The position numbers and the translations under genes were made by a program. The notes beneath the pieces were generated by a model. The model made no database searches. It had not been told where the DNA came from and saw nothing but the letters and a program-made list of their open reading frames with translations. From a virus, in the IMG/VR virus record IMGVR_UViG_3300044797_000101, positions 55,810-119,809 of that record: a DNA stretch of 64,000 nt. One strand, given 5' to 3'. This document shows, one piece after another, positions 21,129-29,773 of this stretch. How positions within the stretch are numbered: the stretch's first letter is position 1; each line of letters starts with the position of its first letter.

Positions 21129-21635
21129 TTATTTCTTATTGCGGCGACGACCTGAAATCATCTCGTCAATCCGTCGAGAATTCTCTTCCCGCCAGCGTTT
21201 AGAGTCTTCCTCAGACTTAACCAAATACTCTCGGAAATCCTCACTATTGCGACCATCAGTGACGCCCTTCTTAACTGCATCCTTCAAGAGGAATTCCAAG
21301 CTACTCGCAGCTCGATAAGGATACTCAACGTAGTTGCTATCGGAGTCTTGTTTGTTATAGAATCCGCCAAGGCGTTCAGCAAGCACTGTAAAGATCTGAT
21401 CTGATTTACCACCTGCTCCAAGACTCAGCAATGTTCCTTTGAATCCACCCACTTCATATCCAGTAAACACGCTCATTGAACGCTGATCATCTAATGCCGT
21501 GAAGTGAAGCATCACATAATCCTCTTGACTCGTAGCATCATATTTAACCTTGATACCAAAGAGGCTTTCCAATGCGTCCTTCACATCTCTTACCTGCCAA
21601 CGATCACTGATGAAAAGCTTTCGATCAAGTCCCAT
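21129..21635 (-). CDS. Hypothetical 168-aa protein
   Basis: Start at 21635 with CGGAGGACAAATAAC ahead. Alpha/beta region to about 120 (VMLHFTALDDQRSMSVFTGY, LLSLGAGGKSDQIFTVLAER) and a long basic C-terminal helix (SKRWREENSRRIDEMISGRR). No motif identified. Confidence 0.65.
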   Translation of the reverse strand: MGLDRKLFISDRWQVRDVKDALESLFGIKVKYDATSQEDYVMLHFTALDDQRSMSVFTGYEVGGFKGTLLSLGAGGKSDQIFTVLAERLGGFYNKQDSDSNYVEYPYRAASSLEFLLKDAVKKGVTDGRNSEDFREYLVKSEEDSKRWREENSRRIDEMISGRRRNKK

Positions 21636-21636
21636 G

Positions 21637-22002
21637 TTATTTGTCCTCCGGATAAGGTAGCCAACCAACAGATTGAGTGTTATTCCAGTGAATCTTCTGA
21701 GTGCTTGGAACTACAGACCAAGCAATTTCTTGAATAGCTTCACGTAAAGCATTGTTCGGATAGATCACTGCATTGCCACGATCATAGATCCCACTGTCGA
21801 TGAACTCATCATGAATCCGACAGTGAACCTGAAATGCGGTTCTATCTTCACCGGTGATATGGAGATACACAAGACTATGATTATAGAGATTATTAAATCT
21901 ATAAACAATCATCGCTGTATTAGCCTGACGATCTAGATGTTCTTTAATCCGAGCATCTCGTACAGCAGGATCTATTGTCACGATCTTTGATTTTTTAGCC
22001 AT
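21637..22002 (-). CDS. Hypothetical 121-aa protein
   Basis: Start at 22002 (MAKKSK) has AAAGGAGAATAAC upstream. Includes HSLVYLHITGEDRTAFQVHC, a strand pair. Basic start, neutral end. Unrecognised. Confidence 0.65.
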   Translation of the reverse strand: MAKKSKIVTIDPAVRDARIKEHLDRQANTAMIVYRFNNLYNHSLVYLHITGEDRTAFQVHCRIHDEFIDSGIYDRGNAVIYPNNALREAIQEIAWSVVPSTQKIHWNNTQSVGWLPYPEDK

Positions 22003-22003
22003 G

Positions 22004-22369
22004 TTATTCTCCTTTAAAGTGATAGACAATCTCATCATATTTCTCTGAACCAACGCGAAGCTCTAAGCGGCGAAGATCATCAGCATATCGAACAGCAAGC
22101 ATCTTATGAACCTTTGGGATGCTATGCGTCTTCGTGAACTTAACGATATGCGGAACAATATCAAAGTTATAGTCAACAAGATCACTCAATACTTTACCAG
22201 GCATAACAACAACCAACATACATGCACTGATATGATCTGCACTGAAGAGAAACTTATGCAAACGTTTTAACAAGATCTTCTTTTTGCGATGCTGTGGTTT
22301 ATGTGTCAACGCGATCAAGTCAAACAATTCTACATCTAACTTCGCAGCATATTCATTGAGAGTGCTCAT
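22004..22369 (-). CDS. Hypothetical 121-aa helical protein
   Basis: Mostly helical with a basic patch (HKPQHRKKKILLKRLHKFLF) near residue 30. Possible nucleic-acid contact. One-base overlap with the upstream gene. Confidence 0.62.
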   Translation of the reverse strand: MSTLNEYAAKLDVELFDLIALTHKPQHRKKKILLKRLHKFLFSADHISACMLVVVMPGKVLSDLVDYNFDIVPHIVKFTKTHSIPKVHKMLAVRYADDLRRLELRVGSEKYDEIVYHFKGE

Positions 22370-22569
22370 TAGATTTTCTCCTTTTTATCGCTAAATACTC
22401 CACAGTTTTTACATTCATAATAATTTCTATTATATTTACCTTGAGGAGGAATTGCTTGACCTTTTTCATTACAAATTGGACAGATAGCATTAATGGTACC
22501 ATAGGATGCTAAGAGTTTCGCCATTCCCTTGTAATACGACTGCTTCGATTGATCCAGTTTGTTTTCCAT
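22369..22569 (-). CDS. Zinc-ribbon protein (66 aa)
   Basis: CPIC (30-33) and CKNC (52-55) frame a classical ribbon. First gene after the 22576 promoter. Unknown target. Confidence 0.7.
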   Translation of the reverse strand: MENKLDQSKQSYYKGMAKLLASYGTINAICPICNEKGQAIPPQGKYNRNYYECKNCGVFSDKKEKI

Positions 22570-22575
22570 ATTCTA

Positions 22576-22604
22576 ATTATACCATGAGAAGATAGGAATG
22601 TAAA
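22576..22604 (-). promoter_or_regulatory. Promoter, TTTACA-17-TATAAT
   Basis: Minus strand -35 TTTACA (22604-22599) after GGGGG, spacer ending CATGG, -10 TATAAT (22581-22576). The 70 nt between it and the end of the upstream gene (22674) hold no gene. Confidence 0.88.
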
Positions 22605-22673
22605 CCCCCGCCCCCTAAAATGTTACAAGTATTAAAGGGAGAAGGGGTATTAAAAACAGCTTGATTTATATGC

Positions 22674-23876
22674 CTATTTATCTACTATCTGGATTAGATC
22701 AGCCTCGTATGCCGTAACACTCTGTAAACTGTAATAGAATCGCTCTACGACATCATCTGGGACTCTCTTTTCTCTTGCCCTATTCCGTTCATGCAATGTG
22801 GTAAGGGGAATGTCAAAATAGATAGCAGAGCAGAGTGCCCCGTTTCGTCTACCGATCTCCCAAAGCATCTTCCTAAGCTTTCGGGTGGCATTTGTCCCAT
22901 CTACGATGACGTTCTCTCGGTTCTCCATCGCTTCAGTAAGCGTTCGTTGTTGCCAAGCAAATACTTCAGAGTTTCTAGATTGATCATTAATATCTCCAGT
23001 AAGCTCTTTGCGGCGATCATCCATGCTGATGACCCGAATTCCTGGATACTGGGCGACAAGCTTCTCTCTTATCGTAGACTTGCCTGATCCTGGCGCGCCG
23101 ATGAGGAGCATAAGCTGAAAGTTCTGCTTTCCTGGTTGGACCATAAGCTCTTGAGCTGCTTCATAGGTATTGTAATCTTCTGGTGCTCCATTCATCAGGA
23201 TATTCCAGCGAGCAAGAGAATAGGAAGCATCATCTAAGCTTGTAGCAAGAGGCACACGATAAGGACGATCCCATACCCCAATGTCCTCACAATTCTGCTT
23301 AAACAATTCAAGCAAGAACATGCTCGAAGCCATATCATTACATGTACGACCAAGCGTATCGGCTTGAGATAGAACGTATAGATGCTTTACGTTCAGTGAG
23401 AGCGAGAGCATCTTAAGCTTCGTCACTGAACAGGTTTCATCCTTCATCCAAATTCGTGGTTGCATGTGCCATTCGATTAAGCGACAAACAACCTCGCGTT
23501 GCTTGTAGCTAAACTCTGGGAAGTATTTACGCATAAATTCATTAGCAAGTGGAACACCTGCTTCATCGTGTCCATATGCTGTGATCTTATTCTTCTTAGC
23601 ATTGAAGACACTCGTCTTCGGCTTCCCGATATCATGGAGAAGCGTAGCAAGATAGATCAAAGGCTTATACTGCGCAGCGATGTTCTCAGCTTCCATGAGT
23701 TGCAGCACGATGCGTCCTGCCATATTTACATGGATAAGAACGTTCCCCTCAGCATGATGTGTTGCTGTTTGATTGCAAGCCTCAAGACTATTCAATTCAG
23801 GAATCACATCTCTGAACTGGAATAGATCTAAAGACTTTACATTAATAACAGCATCATGGAATTCTTGAACACTCAT
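22674..23876 (-). CDS. HD-Pnk: HD phosphoesterase fused to polynucleotide kinase, 400 aa
   Basis: N-terminal HD phosphohydrolase domain (His81-Asp82 in LLHDIGKPK, with His41, His103, His137 and Asp173 as likely further ligands) followed by a P-loop kinase with Walker A GAPGSGKST at 260-268 and a REKRVPDD lid near 352. The same two-domain order is known in the HD-Pnk RNA end-healing enzymes, which remove 2',3'-phosphates and phosphorylate 5'-OH ends. With the RNA ligase at 26184 it would make a complete RNA repair route against host anticodon nucleases. Function by homology of layout only. Confidence 0.85.
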   Translation of the reverse strand: MSVQEFHDAVINVKSLDLFQFRDVIPELNSLEACNQTATHHAEGNVLIHVNMAGRIVLQLMEAENIAAQYKPLIYLATLLHDIGKPKTSVFNAKKNKITAYGHDEAGVPLANEFMRKYFPEFSYKQREVVCRLIEWHMQPRIWMKDETCSVTKLKMLSLSLNVKHLYVLSQADTLGRTCNDMASSMFLLELFKQNCEDIGVWDRPYRVPLATSLDDASYSLARWNILMNGAPEDYNTYEAAQELMVQPGKQNFQLMLLIGAPGSGKSTIREKLVAQYPGIRVISMDDRRKELTGDINDQSRNSEVFAWQQRTLTEAMENRENVIVDGTNATRKLRKMLWEIGRRNGALCSAIYFDIPLTTLHERNRAREKRVPDDVVERFYYSLQSVTAYEADLIQIVDK

Positions 23877-24334
23877 TTTGATATCTCGCTGATCTCTTTT
23901 AATAGTTTCTCAATCTTCTTACCGATCTTCTCATACTCAAGCCTAAACGGTATCATGCTCTTATGATGCTGCATAAAATGATACACATGAGTTAAACCAT
24001 ATCCTATTCCCACAATAGCAGGAACATAAAAAGATTTGAGCCATACAGTAGCTGGATGAAGCTGATGAAATCCTAACATCATCACTGAGAAACATAATCC
24101 ACCAATCACACAAACACATATGTTTACTGCTTCTGCTCGTTGTTGACCATGATACTCATCAAATACTGTATCTATCAAATCAGGTGCGACAAGCGTCTGG
24201 AGGTACTTAAGTTCAGATAGCTTTGATGCTAATAAGAATTCCTTACGTTCTTTCGAACCTTCAGGATAACTGATGTACAACTTCCTCTTAATTCGGAGTA
24301 TATCTACCCGAACTTGGTCAGGATTAAATGGCAT
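23873..24334 (-). CDS. Membrane protein, 153 aa
   Basis: Two transmembrane helices at about 69-88 (AEAVNICVCVIGGLCFSVMM) and 96-115, between basic cytoplasmic ends. ATGA-linked to HD-Pnk. No family recognised. Confidence 0.65.
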   Translation of the reverse strand: MPFNPDQVRVDILRIKRKLYISYPEGSKERKEFLLASKLSELKYLQTLVAPDLIDTVFDEYHGQQRAEAVNICVCVIGGLCFSVMMLGFHQLHPATVWLKSFYVPAIVGIGYGLTHVYHFMQHHKSMIPFRLEYEKIGKKIEKLLKEISEISK

Positions 24335-24349
24335 AATTTACCTCTAGTT

Positions 24350-24460
24350 TTAGCTTCTAAGTTCTAACGCAATAAGTGCACCAAGTCCAAGGACGGCCAA
24401 TCCAACTAGGACATAAGATGCGACCGTGCACAACTGAAGAGCAGCATTCAATTCGTTCAT
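24350..24460 (-). CDS. Single-pass membrane peptide (36 aa)
   Basis: 36 aa, one helix (ASYVLVGLAVLGLGALIALE). Well-placed GGAG upstream, first ORF after the 24480 promoter. Function unknown. Confidence 0.58.
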   Translation of the reverse strand: MNELNAALQLCTVASYVLVGLAVLGLGALIALELRS

Positions 24461-24479
24461 GATAGTTTCTCCTTATCTA

Positions 24480-24508
24480 GTTATACCAGATAACAACTGC
24501 TTTGTCAA
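24480..24508 (-). promoter_or_regulatory. Promoter, TTGACA-17-TATAAC
   Basis: Minus strand -35 TTGACA (24508-24503) after GAGGG, spacer ending CTGG, -10 TATAAC (24485-24480). Confidence 0.86.
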
Positions 24509-24512
24509 CCCT

Positions 24513-25034
24513 CTATTTTTTGGTTGATTTTACAGTACGATTCTTAACAGCTGCAGCAAAGTACTCATGATGCTCAGCGTATTCTTTAGCATACTTCTGG
24601 TTGATGAATCGTACCGCTGATTTAAGATCAGGGAACATATGATCTTGAGGAATCAGGATATTAACCCATCCCATAAAGTTACCCTTAATACGTTCTGGTG
24701 CGATCATCACTACAGGAATACCGATGTTCTGAGCGTAACGCCACTCAAGTAAGGTTCCTTCAGATACCACATCGCCTGTAAGTACAAGCATAACGTCGCA
24801 ACGGCGAATCAGCCAAAGATCATGCCATACCATAATCTCCATGATCTTACGTTTAAATGTAGAGGAAATCTTGGCATTCTTCTTATTAGGCCAAAGCTTT
24901 TCCTCTGCAGCTGCAGGATCTACAGCTCTCATCTTAAACTTAGCTAACTCTTCCGTTGCACGTCTGCGTTCAGATTTTACGTCTTCTACATAGCGGTTCG
25001 ACATCTTTCCGCTTAAGTATACTCTGCAAGACAT
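24513..25034 (-). CDS. Nucleoside 2-deoxyribosyltransferase-like protein, 173 aa
   Basis: Opens RVYLSGKMS, the first strand/loop of the NDT/SLOG-like fold. AVDPAAAEEKLWP follows and, in the second half, RRCDVMLVLTGDVVSEGTLL then EWRYAQNIGIPVVMIAP, where the S-x-GT-xx-E element holds the catalytic Glu in NDT enzymes. Such proteins cleave N-glycosidic bonds of nucleosides or related ligands, sometimes NAD-like. A second relative is at 42241. Confidence 0.78.
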   Translation of the reverse strand: MSCRVYLSGKMSNRYVEDVKSERRRATEELAKFKMRAVDPAAAEEKLWPNKKNAKISSTFKRKIMEIMVWHDLWLIRRCDVMLVLTGDVVSEGTLLEWRYAQNIGIPVVMIAPERIKGNFMGWVNILIPQDHMFPDLKSAVRFINQKYAKEYAEHHEYFAAAVKNRTVKSTKK

Positions 25035-25062
25035 CCTATGAGTCTCCTTAACTACCTCCTAA

Positions 25063-25404
25063 CTACTTCGCGACTGGTGGAGGTGTTGCAGTAGATGTTG
25101 GTGCAGCTTCAGTTGGAGTAGGCGCATCTGCTACATCGCCTGCAGGAACTTGAGCTGGAGCAGCTACTGGTTTGTTTACTACTGGTGTAACTGGAGCAGC
25201 TGCATCAACCAATGGTGGAACTGGTGCACCGAGTGGAGCAGGATTTACACCCGCTGGTGTTGGCAAAGGTGTTTTCAAATCCGTTGGCGTCGCACCTGGA
25301 ACTGTAGGTTTGGGAGCCAAAGGATTATCTTTCACCAAATCGCGTACCCAATTTGAGGGACCGAGAGGCTTTTCGTCACGTTGTGGCAATGGATTTTCAG
25401 GCAT
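25063..25404 (-). CDS. Pro/Ala/Thr-rich low-complexity protein (113 aa)
   Basis: From residue 25 to the end it is almost only P, A, T, V with few charges. Probably disordered. The opposite strand is open over the same stretch because of the base composition; the minus frame has the ribosome binding site and fits the operon. Confidence 0.65.
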   Translation of the reverse strand: MPENPLPQRDEKPLGPSNWVRDLVKDNPLAPKPTVPGATPTDLKTPLPTPAGVNPAPLGAPVPPLVDAAAPVTPVVNKPVAAPAQVPAGDVADAPTPTEAAPTSTATPPPVAK

Positions 25405-25416
25405 TTTGAGTCTCCT

Positions 25417-25650
25417 TTATTTAATTACTTTACTTTTATAGTTACCATCGATGAATCGGCCTTGTACATCATACGTCGACCAATACCCACCGATTGCTTT
25501 CGATTCTGTACTACCTTGAAGCCACAACTGATCGTAATCTGTACCTGTAAAGATTCGTTCTATCTTACCGTCTTCAGACTGTAAGCAAAGAACGTATAGC
25601 TTATTTTTTGTCTTCGGTATCGTCTGTATCTCGTTCTCGGGTGTTTTCAT
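25417..25650 (-). CDS. Hypothetical 77-aa protein
   Basis: Start at 25650 with AGAGGAACAAA upstream. Beta-rich (KLYVLCLQSEDGKIERIFTG) and ends basic. Resembles no family I can name. Confidence 0.62.
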   Translation of the reverse strand: MKTPENEIQTIPKTKNKLYVLCLQSEDGKIERIFTGTDYDQLWLQGSTESKAIGGYWSTYDVQGRFIDGNYKSKVIK

Positions 25651-25816
25651 TTTGTTCCTCTCGCGCTCTATTGTGTTCAGCAACATACCAATTAAGCATC
25701 CCGCACAAGAAATTTATAACCATGAACCAGAAATCATGAGCTGCAGCGCAAACAACCGCAGCAAATAGTGAAAAGAAACAGCAGAAATAACTAACTTTAG
25801 ATGGGATTGGTTTCAT
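25601..25816 (-). CDS. Membrane protein with acidic tail (71 aa)
   Basis: Two hydrophobic stretches (11-27 and 31-46) then a highly charged disordered C-terminus (EEQNENTRERDTDDTEDKK). Overlaps the next gene by 50 nt. Confidence 0.62.
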   Translation of the reverse strand: MKPIPSKVSYFCCFFSLFAAVVCAAAHDFWFMVINFLCGMLNWYVAEHNRAREEQNENTRERDTDDTEDKK

Positions 25817-26181
25817 CGGTGATAAGCTCCTTCGGTAACATGCTTTATTTCATGATGCAGTACAAGCGGATCATACACGCACCAAATCGTATTTGTCCCA
25901 ACATTATAGAATCCCTCAACAGGAGTTGTATCATTAAACTCCTTTTGATATTCTAGGTTGACTGCATACTCTGAGGCGATAAAGATCTTAAGTGTATCTC
26001 CACCTAGATGATAACTGTTATGAAGATGTTTGATCTCTAAAGGAATGATCTGATTATGATTATAATAACGATCAGAGATTGTTAACGCTTCAATACGAGG
26101 TGTATTGACTAAATGCCTGATATATGGAAGCATTAAGATCTGACCAATTAAAATACCAAGCAGCAATGATTTTCTATCCAT
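25813..26181 (-). CDS. Membrane-anchored HExxH-type small protein (122 aa)
   Basis: N-terminal anchor (SLLLGILIGQILMLPYI) and a C-terminal HHEIKHVTEGAYHR at about 109-122, an HExxH zinc-protease-like motif. The rest (strand-rich, 30-105) is unassigned. At 122 aa it is small for a metallopeptidase; a third ligand could be the final His. Activity is uncertain. Confidence 0.6.
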   Translation of the reverse strand: MDRKSLLLGILIGQILMLPYIRHLVNTPRIEALTISDRYYNHNQIIPLEIKHLHNSYHLGGDTLKIFIASEYAVNLEYQKEFNDTTPVEGFYNVGTNTIWCVYDPLVLHHEIKHVTEGAYHR

Positions 26182-26183
26182 TA

Positions 26184-27314
26184 TTAAATCCTTGTACGTC
26201 CATCAATATTATCAATCTCTTCCAACACCTTGAACATCTGCTTACGGTTCACACACTTACTATCTAGTAGATGGAACATGAATCCCTTAAAATGATGAGG
26301 GACATTCTGCTGTACCCATAATGCAAAGTCTTTGCGTGCTACTTCCCTCGGAGCACTGCTATATAGATTATAACACATGTGCTCTAATTCAGTTACCCTT
26401 TTATTAAAGTGATCAATCTTATCTAGTACATCCTGGCGATACTCTTCAGGAGCTAGAACGGCTAGATTTGACGCTGTTCCATCCGCTACAGCCTCGAGGA
26501 TGTTACGATCGCTAAGATGACTTATAAAGCGATGAGCTGCAAGGTAAGCACTTCCTTTGACCTTGACCATTAAATCATCCTCAAACCTGAGTACGAAGCC
26601 TTCCTCAAGCACGGGAAGATCCTTCGCAGTGGTAAGCAGGGAATCTAAAGAGCTAAATGAATACCTCTTAAACGTAGGAACTCCAAGCATTCCCGCAATC
26701 TTATCTACTTCATCAAAGGTAGCGAGCTGTCCAGAGATATGATCGCGATACCCGATCAGGTATAAACCCTCTTCATAACCCTTCTTTTTATAATCAACCA
26801 CGATCTGAAATCGTTTAGAGATAAGCTCGAACACAAGCGTTCCACGGTTCATGTATCGTTCTGCATTAATAAGGAACTGCTTAGACACCGGCAACGCATT
26901 CGTGTATTGTCCATGCTCAGAATCTAAAGAACCTTTAGTAGTGAACGTAAGCTTGTTAGTATTAGGATCTTTGAACGCGATGACCATTGAACCATCTAGC
27001 TTCTCGCTTGTATCAAAAGTACCCAAAGCTTCAAGGTTCTCATATTTTGTCTCAGGCATTTGATCTAGGTTGAAAAATTTATTGAATGGCCAAGCCAAGA
27101 CACGTTGATTCTTGAGGTCTAGGATCAATCCACGACACATTCTATTAAATGTATTCCACAGATTATCGTATTGAACTGCATCCATATAATGCAGCATCAC
27201 GACATCAGGGAACTTAGGGGATTGAATAACATAGACGTTGTTATGTTGAGCGTGTTGCTTCAACCGTTCAATGTCCCAAAGATCATTGATCTTTATGTAC
27301 TGTGAAGGATTCAT
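26184..27314 (-). CDS. rnlA: T4 Rnl1-type RNA ligase, 376 aa
   Basis: Nucleotidyltransferase motif I KLDGSM at 105-110 (Lys105 is the AMP acceptor), preceded by FNRMCRGLILD (motif Ia-like Arg) and followed by FELISKRFQIV, EEGFVLRF (motif IV) and MVKVKGSAY (motif V). Length equals T4 RNA ligase 1 (about 374 aa). Seals 3'-OH/5'-P RNA breaks such as cleaved tRNA anticodons; the partner end-healing enzyme is HD-Pnk at 22674. Confidence 0.92.
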   Translation of the reverse strand: MNPSQYIKINDLWDIERLKQHAQHNNVYVIQSPKFPDVVMLHYMDAVQYDNLWNTFNRMCRGLILDLKNQRVLAWPFNKFFNLDQMPETKYENLEALGTFDTSEKLDGSMVIAFKDPNTNKLTFTTKGSLDSEHGQYTNALPVSKQFLINAERYMNRGTLVFELISKRFQIVVDYKKKGYEEGLYLIGYRDHISGQLATFDEVDKIAGMLGVPTFKRYSFSSLDSLLTTAKDLPVLEEGFVLRFEDDLMVKVKGSAYLAAHRFISHLSDRNILEAVADGTASNLAVLAPEEYRQDVLDKIDHFNKRVTELEHMCYNLYSSAPREVARKDFALWVQQNVPHHFKGFMFHLLDSKCVNRKQMFKVLEEIDNIDGRTRI

Positions 27315-27790
27315 TTCTTTCCTTTATTCGCTAGCAATTCTTTCTTTGCACTCAAGATAGAGAGATAATCAATGTTCTCAGTCGTTTCCAGTTGGATCTT
27401 AATCGTTGTGATACCCTTACGAGTGACACGATCTTGCACTCGTTTAATAAGATAAGGTGCTTTATAATTGCCTACCTGAATGATGATAGGATAATCGATG
27501 AAATCCGTATCATCTAGTTTGAACCATACCGACTTCTTCTTAAGGATAACGTCCGTGAACTCAGCACGAACATTACGCAGCTTAAGCCACTTCTTAAATT
27601 TAGCCTTGGATTGATCTGTTGTGTTACCACTTGTCTTTGTACCATTTACAGCGTCAATAACTGTAACCTTAATCTTCGTAACAGCGTCAGGTTTCTTGCG
27701 ACGCTTATTAATGTAGCGATTATATTGTTGAGGCATCCATCGTGCCGCAGCTAGTCGCACAAAGGTCCGTTGAATCTTATTCAAACTCAT
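27311..27790 (-). CDS. Hypothetical 159-aa basic protein
   Basis: Very basic N-terminus (MPQQYNRYINKRRKKPDAVT), then a strand-rich domain (VWFKLDDTDFIDYPIIIQVG). ATGA on both sides. Adjacent to the RNA ligase, so RNA binding is possible. Confidence 0.62.
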   Translation of the reverse strand: MSLNKIQRTFVRLAAARWMPQQYNRYINKRRKKPDAVTKIKVTVIDAVNGTKTSGNTTDQSKAKFKKWLKLRNVRAEFTDVILKKKSVWFKLDDTDFIDYPIIIQVGNYKAPYLIKRVQDRVTRKGITTIKIQLETTENIDYLSILSAKKELLANKGKK

Positions 27791-28323
27791 GAATTGTTCT
27801 CCTGATTAAGTGCTTCATCTACTTTATCTGAGATTGTCTGAGACACATTCTCGACTACTTGTGCCTTGATCTCATCCTTCAAATCTTCTGTTTCTACTGA
27901 GTCAAACAAGTGTCCTACCTCTACAGAATGCCGTCCCTTCTTAAGCTTACGTTTACCTCGTTTCTTTTTAGCCTTATTAGAGGTATCAAGGATCGCTACA
28001 GCTTTTGCCTTATCATGCTGCTTCTTCTTTCTGGCATACCACCAAGTAGCTAAAGCTGTACCTACGATCTTACCGATCGTGTATAGAATGTATGGGATAA
28101 GCTTATAGTAATCATGCACTCCGTTGTGCCATGTTTCCCAGAACTGAATCAACACACCGAATAGGAAAACGTACATAAAGAAGTCGATGATCTGATTTAA
28201 AGAACTATAGACAACAGTGGCTAAAAACTTAAGCCGTGATGATACTAGGGTTTCCCACGTATCTATGTAGAATTCTAATACGCCGATTAAAAAGAATCCT
28301 ATGGATAAACCTAATGTTGACAT
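27787..28323 (-). CDS. Multi-pass membrane protein, 178 aa
   Basis: Three or four hydrophobic helices in the first 95 residues (LSIGFFLIGVLEFYI, FFMYVFLFGVLIQFW, LYTIGKIVGTALATWWYA), then a Lys-rich cytoplasmic tail (KKKRGKRKLKKGR). Unknown role. Confidence 0.66.
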   Translation of the reverse strand: MSTLGLSIGFFLIGVLEFYIDTWETLVSSRLKFLATVVYSSLNQIIDFFMYVFLFGVLIQFWETWHNGVHDYYKLIPYILYTIGKIVGTALATWWYARKKKQHDKAKAVAILDTSNKAKKKRGKRKLKKGRHSVEVGHLFDSVETEDLKDEIKAQVVENVSQTISDKVDEALNQENNS

Positions 28324-28331
28324 GTTATCCT

Positions 28332-28922
28332 TTACTGCGCTCCTAACACCAAGTCAATCGCGATACGACGTTTCTCAAAGGCTTTCCAATACTTCTCTGA
28401 ATACTTACCATTATGGAAATGAACCAATCCATTGTAGGCCATGATCGACTTCTTATAATCGCCATGCTTCTTAAACTTGCCATCTAAAACTCTGAACATA
28501 ATATCTGTATTCAAATCAATATCATAGTAGTTCTTATGCACATTGTAATCCTTAAACTCACAAGGCATGATTTGAAACACGCCTCGTTCACCGTGCGTAC
28601 CGACTTCGAACTGACGAAATTCTGACTCAAGCCAAGCCATCGCAATGATATCGTTACGGCGGAATGGTCCATTAGGATACCAAACAGGAAGCTGCTTATC
28701 GATCTGCTTTAGAAGCTCTACCACTACAGTGGAACGGACAGGCGTTCCTTCTTTAAATAGAACATCGTTCAATTTCGCTGCTTGCTGATAGTAAGCTAAT
28801 TCAATCTCAGCTTCAGTTTTCACATGAACCTTAGGCTCGTCAAGTTTTTGCTGCAAGCGACAGATACCGAAATACAATCCAAAACCAGCCACTAATAGAA
28901 CAGTCTTATGAATGTTGTTCAT
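28332..28922 (-). CDS. Lytic transglycosylase with membrane anchor, 196 aa
   Basis: N-terminal anchor (HKTVLLVAGFGLYFGI), then an SLT-type domain: catalytic Glu in WLESEFRQFE (about 97), GERGVFQIMP and SIMAYNG as the further signatures. Cleaves peptidoglycan glycan strands, so it may help lysis or act in cell-wall remodelling. No virion gene is nearby, favouring a cell-localised enzyme. Confidence 0.86.
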   Translation of the reverse strand: MNNIHKTVLLVAGFGLYFGICRLQQKLDEPKVHVKTEAEIELAYYQQAAKLNDVLFKEGTPVRSTVVVELLKQIDKQLPVWYPNGPFRRNDIIAMAWLESEFRQFEVGTHGERGVFQIMPCEFKDYNVHKNYYDIDLNTDIMFRVLDGKFKKHGDYKKSIMAYNGLVHFHNGKYSEKYWKAFEKRRIAIDLVLGAQ

Positions 28923-28934
28923 AACGTCCTCCTT

Positions 28935-29123
28935 TTACTTCGTGAGTGGCGGTGGCGTACATTTCATGTGTCTTACATATTGTCCCACTGATCTATAACT
29001 TTCTTTTCCAATCTTGAGAAAATTGATCTGCTTGTTACAAATAAAGCATTGTTGATACCACTTTACTCCGTCTGCTGTAAACCCTGGTTTTGACTGTCCA
29101 GGCGTAAAATTGTATTCACCCAT
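28935..29123 (-). CDS. Zinc-finger-like protein (62 aa)
   Basis: CFIC at about 27-30 and His-x4-Cys near the end (RHMKCTPP) give a C2HC finger. First gene after the 29143 promoter. Unknown. Confidence 0.62.
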   Translation of the reverse strand: MGEYNFTPGQSKPGFTADGVKWYQQCFICNKQINFLKIGKESYRSVGQYVRHMKCTPPPLTK

Positions 29124-29142
29124 TATTATTCCCTCCTAATTG

Positions 29143-29171
29143 ATTATACCAGGCATTTGCTGATTTGTACA
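29143..29171 (-). promoter_or_regulatory. Promoter, TGTACA-17-TATAAT
   Basis: Minus strand -35 TGTACA (29171-29166) after TAGGGGG, spacer ending CTGG, -10 TATAAT (29148-29143). Confidence 0.87.
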
Positions 29172-29175
29172 CCCC

Positions 29176-29194
29176 CTAAAATCAGCTTGATTTA
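29176..29194 (-). terminator. Possible weak terminator hairpin
   Basis: Inverted repeat AAATCA-AGC-TGATTT begins in the stop codon of the exonuclease gene and is followed by TTTTA on the minus strand. All-AT-rich 6-bp stem, so weak. Confidence 0.35.
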
Positions 29195-29773
29195 AAGAGC
29201 CGTTTCTAACATTACAAGCTGCTTAAGTTTCCTTAAAACCTCAATAACCATCCAAGTATCTCCCTTGGCTGTGTGAGGGACATTTGTGATAGTAGATATA
29301 CCAAAATGAATGGCAATCTCAGATAAAGATCCTGCTAAGTCTCGTGAAACCAATCCAGTGAGTTTCATGAACTGAATGATGCTTCCAGTATCCAACATCC
29401 GATAGGATACATACTGATTAAATGCCTTGTTAACTAGGTGCTTTTTAACAAACTGGACATCGAAAGCAATATTATGGCCTAATGGAGTAAGCTTCGTCGT
29501 TCCATCTGGTGCATGTGTCTTAAGGAAATTATAGAGAAGCTGTCCAGCTTTGCTCTCTGTAATGGCAACCTTGTCATGCTCGATCAAATTAATCTTATTT
29601 ACTTCTAAGCCTTGAGCTGTCACACTGTAATTACCATCATCTGGCTTTACCAATAGATCAAGCTCGCCATAGATAGTTTTAAGATCCTCATCTATCACTA
29701 CGAAATACGCAGACAAGAGAGAATTATCATCATTCACTCCGCCTGATTCTGTATCAAATGCAAGATATTTCAA
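29192..29773 (-). CDS. DEDDh 3'-5' exonuclease (DnaQ-like), 193 aa
   Basis: Exo I FDTESGG (Asp7, Glu9), exo II GHNIAFDVQFV (Asp about 104), exo III HTAKGDTWM (His about 173, Asp178). This is the DEDDh exonuclease fold found in polymerase proofreading subunits and RNase T. Since the phage polymerase has its own exonuclease domain, this one may act on RNA or on free DNA ends. Confidence 0.87.
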   Translation of the reverse strand: MKYLAFDTESGGVNDDNSLLSAYFVVIDEDLKTIYGELDLLVKPDDGNYSVTAQGLEVNKINLIEHDKVAITESKAGQLLYNFLKTHAPDGTTKLTPLGHNIAFDVQFVKKHLVNKAFNQYVSYRMLDTGSIIQFMKLTGLVSRDLAGSLSEIAIHFGISTITNVPHTAKGDTWMVIEVLRKLKQLVMLETAL

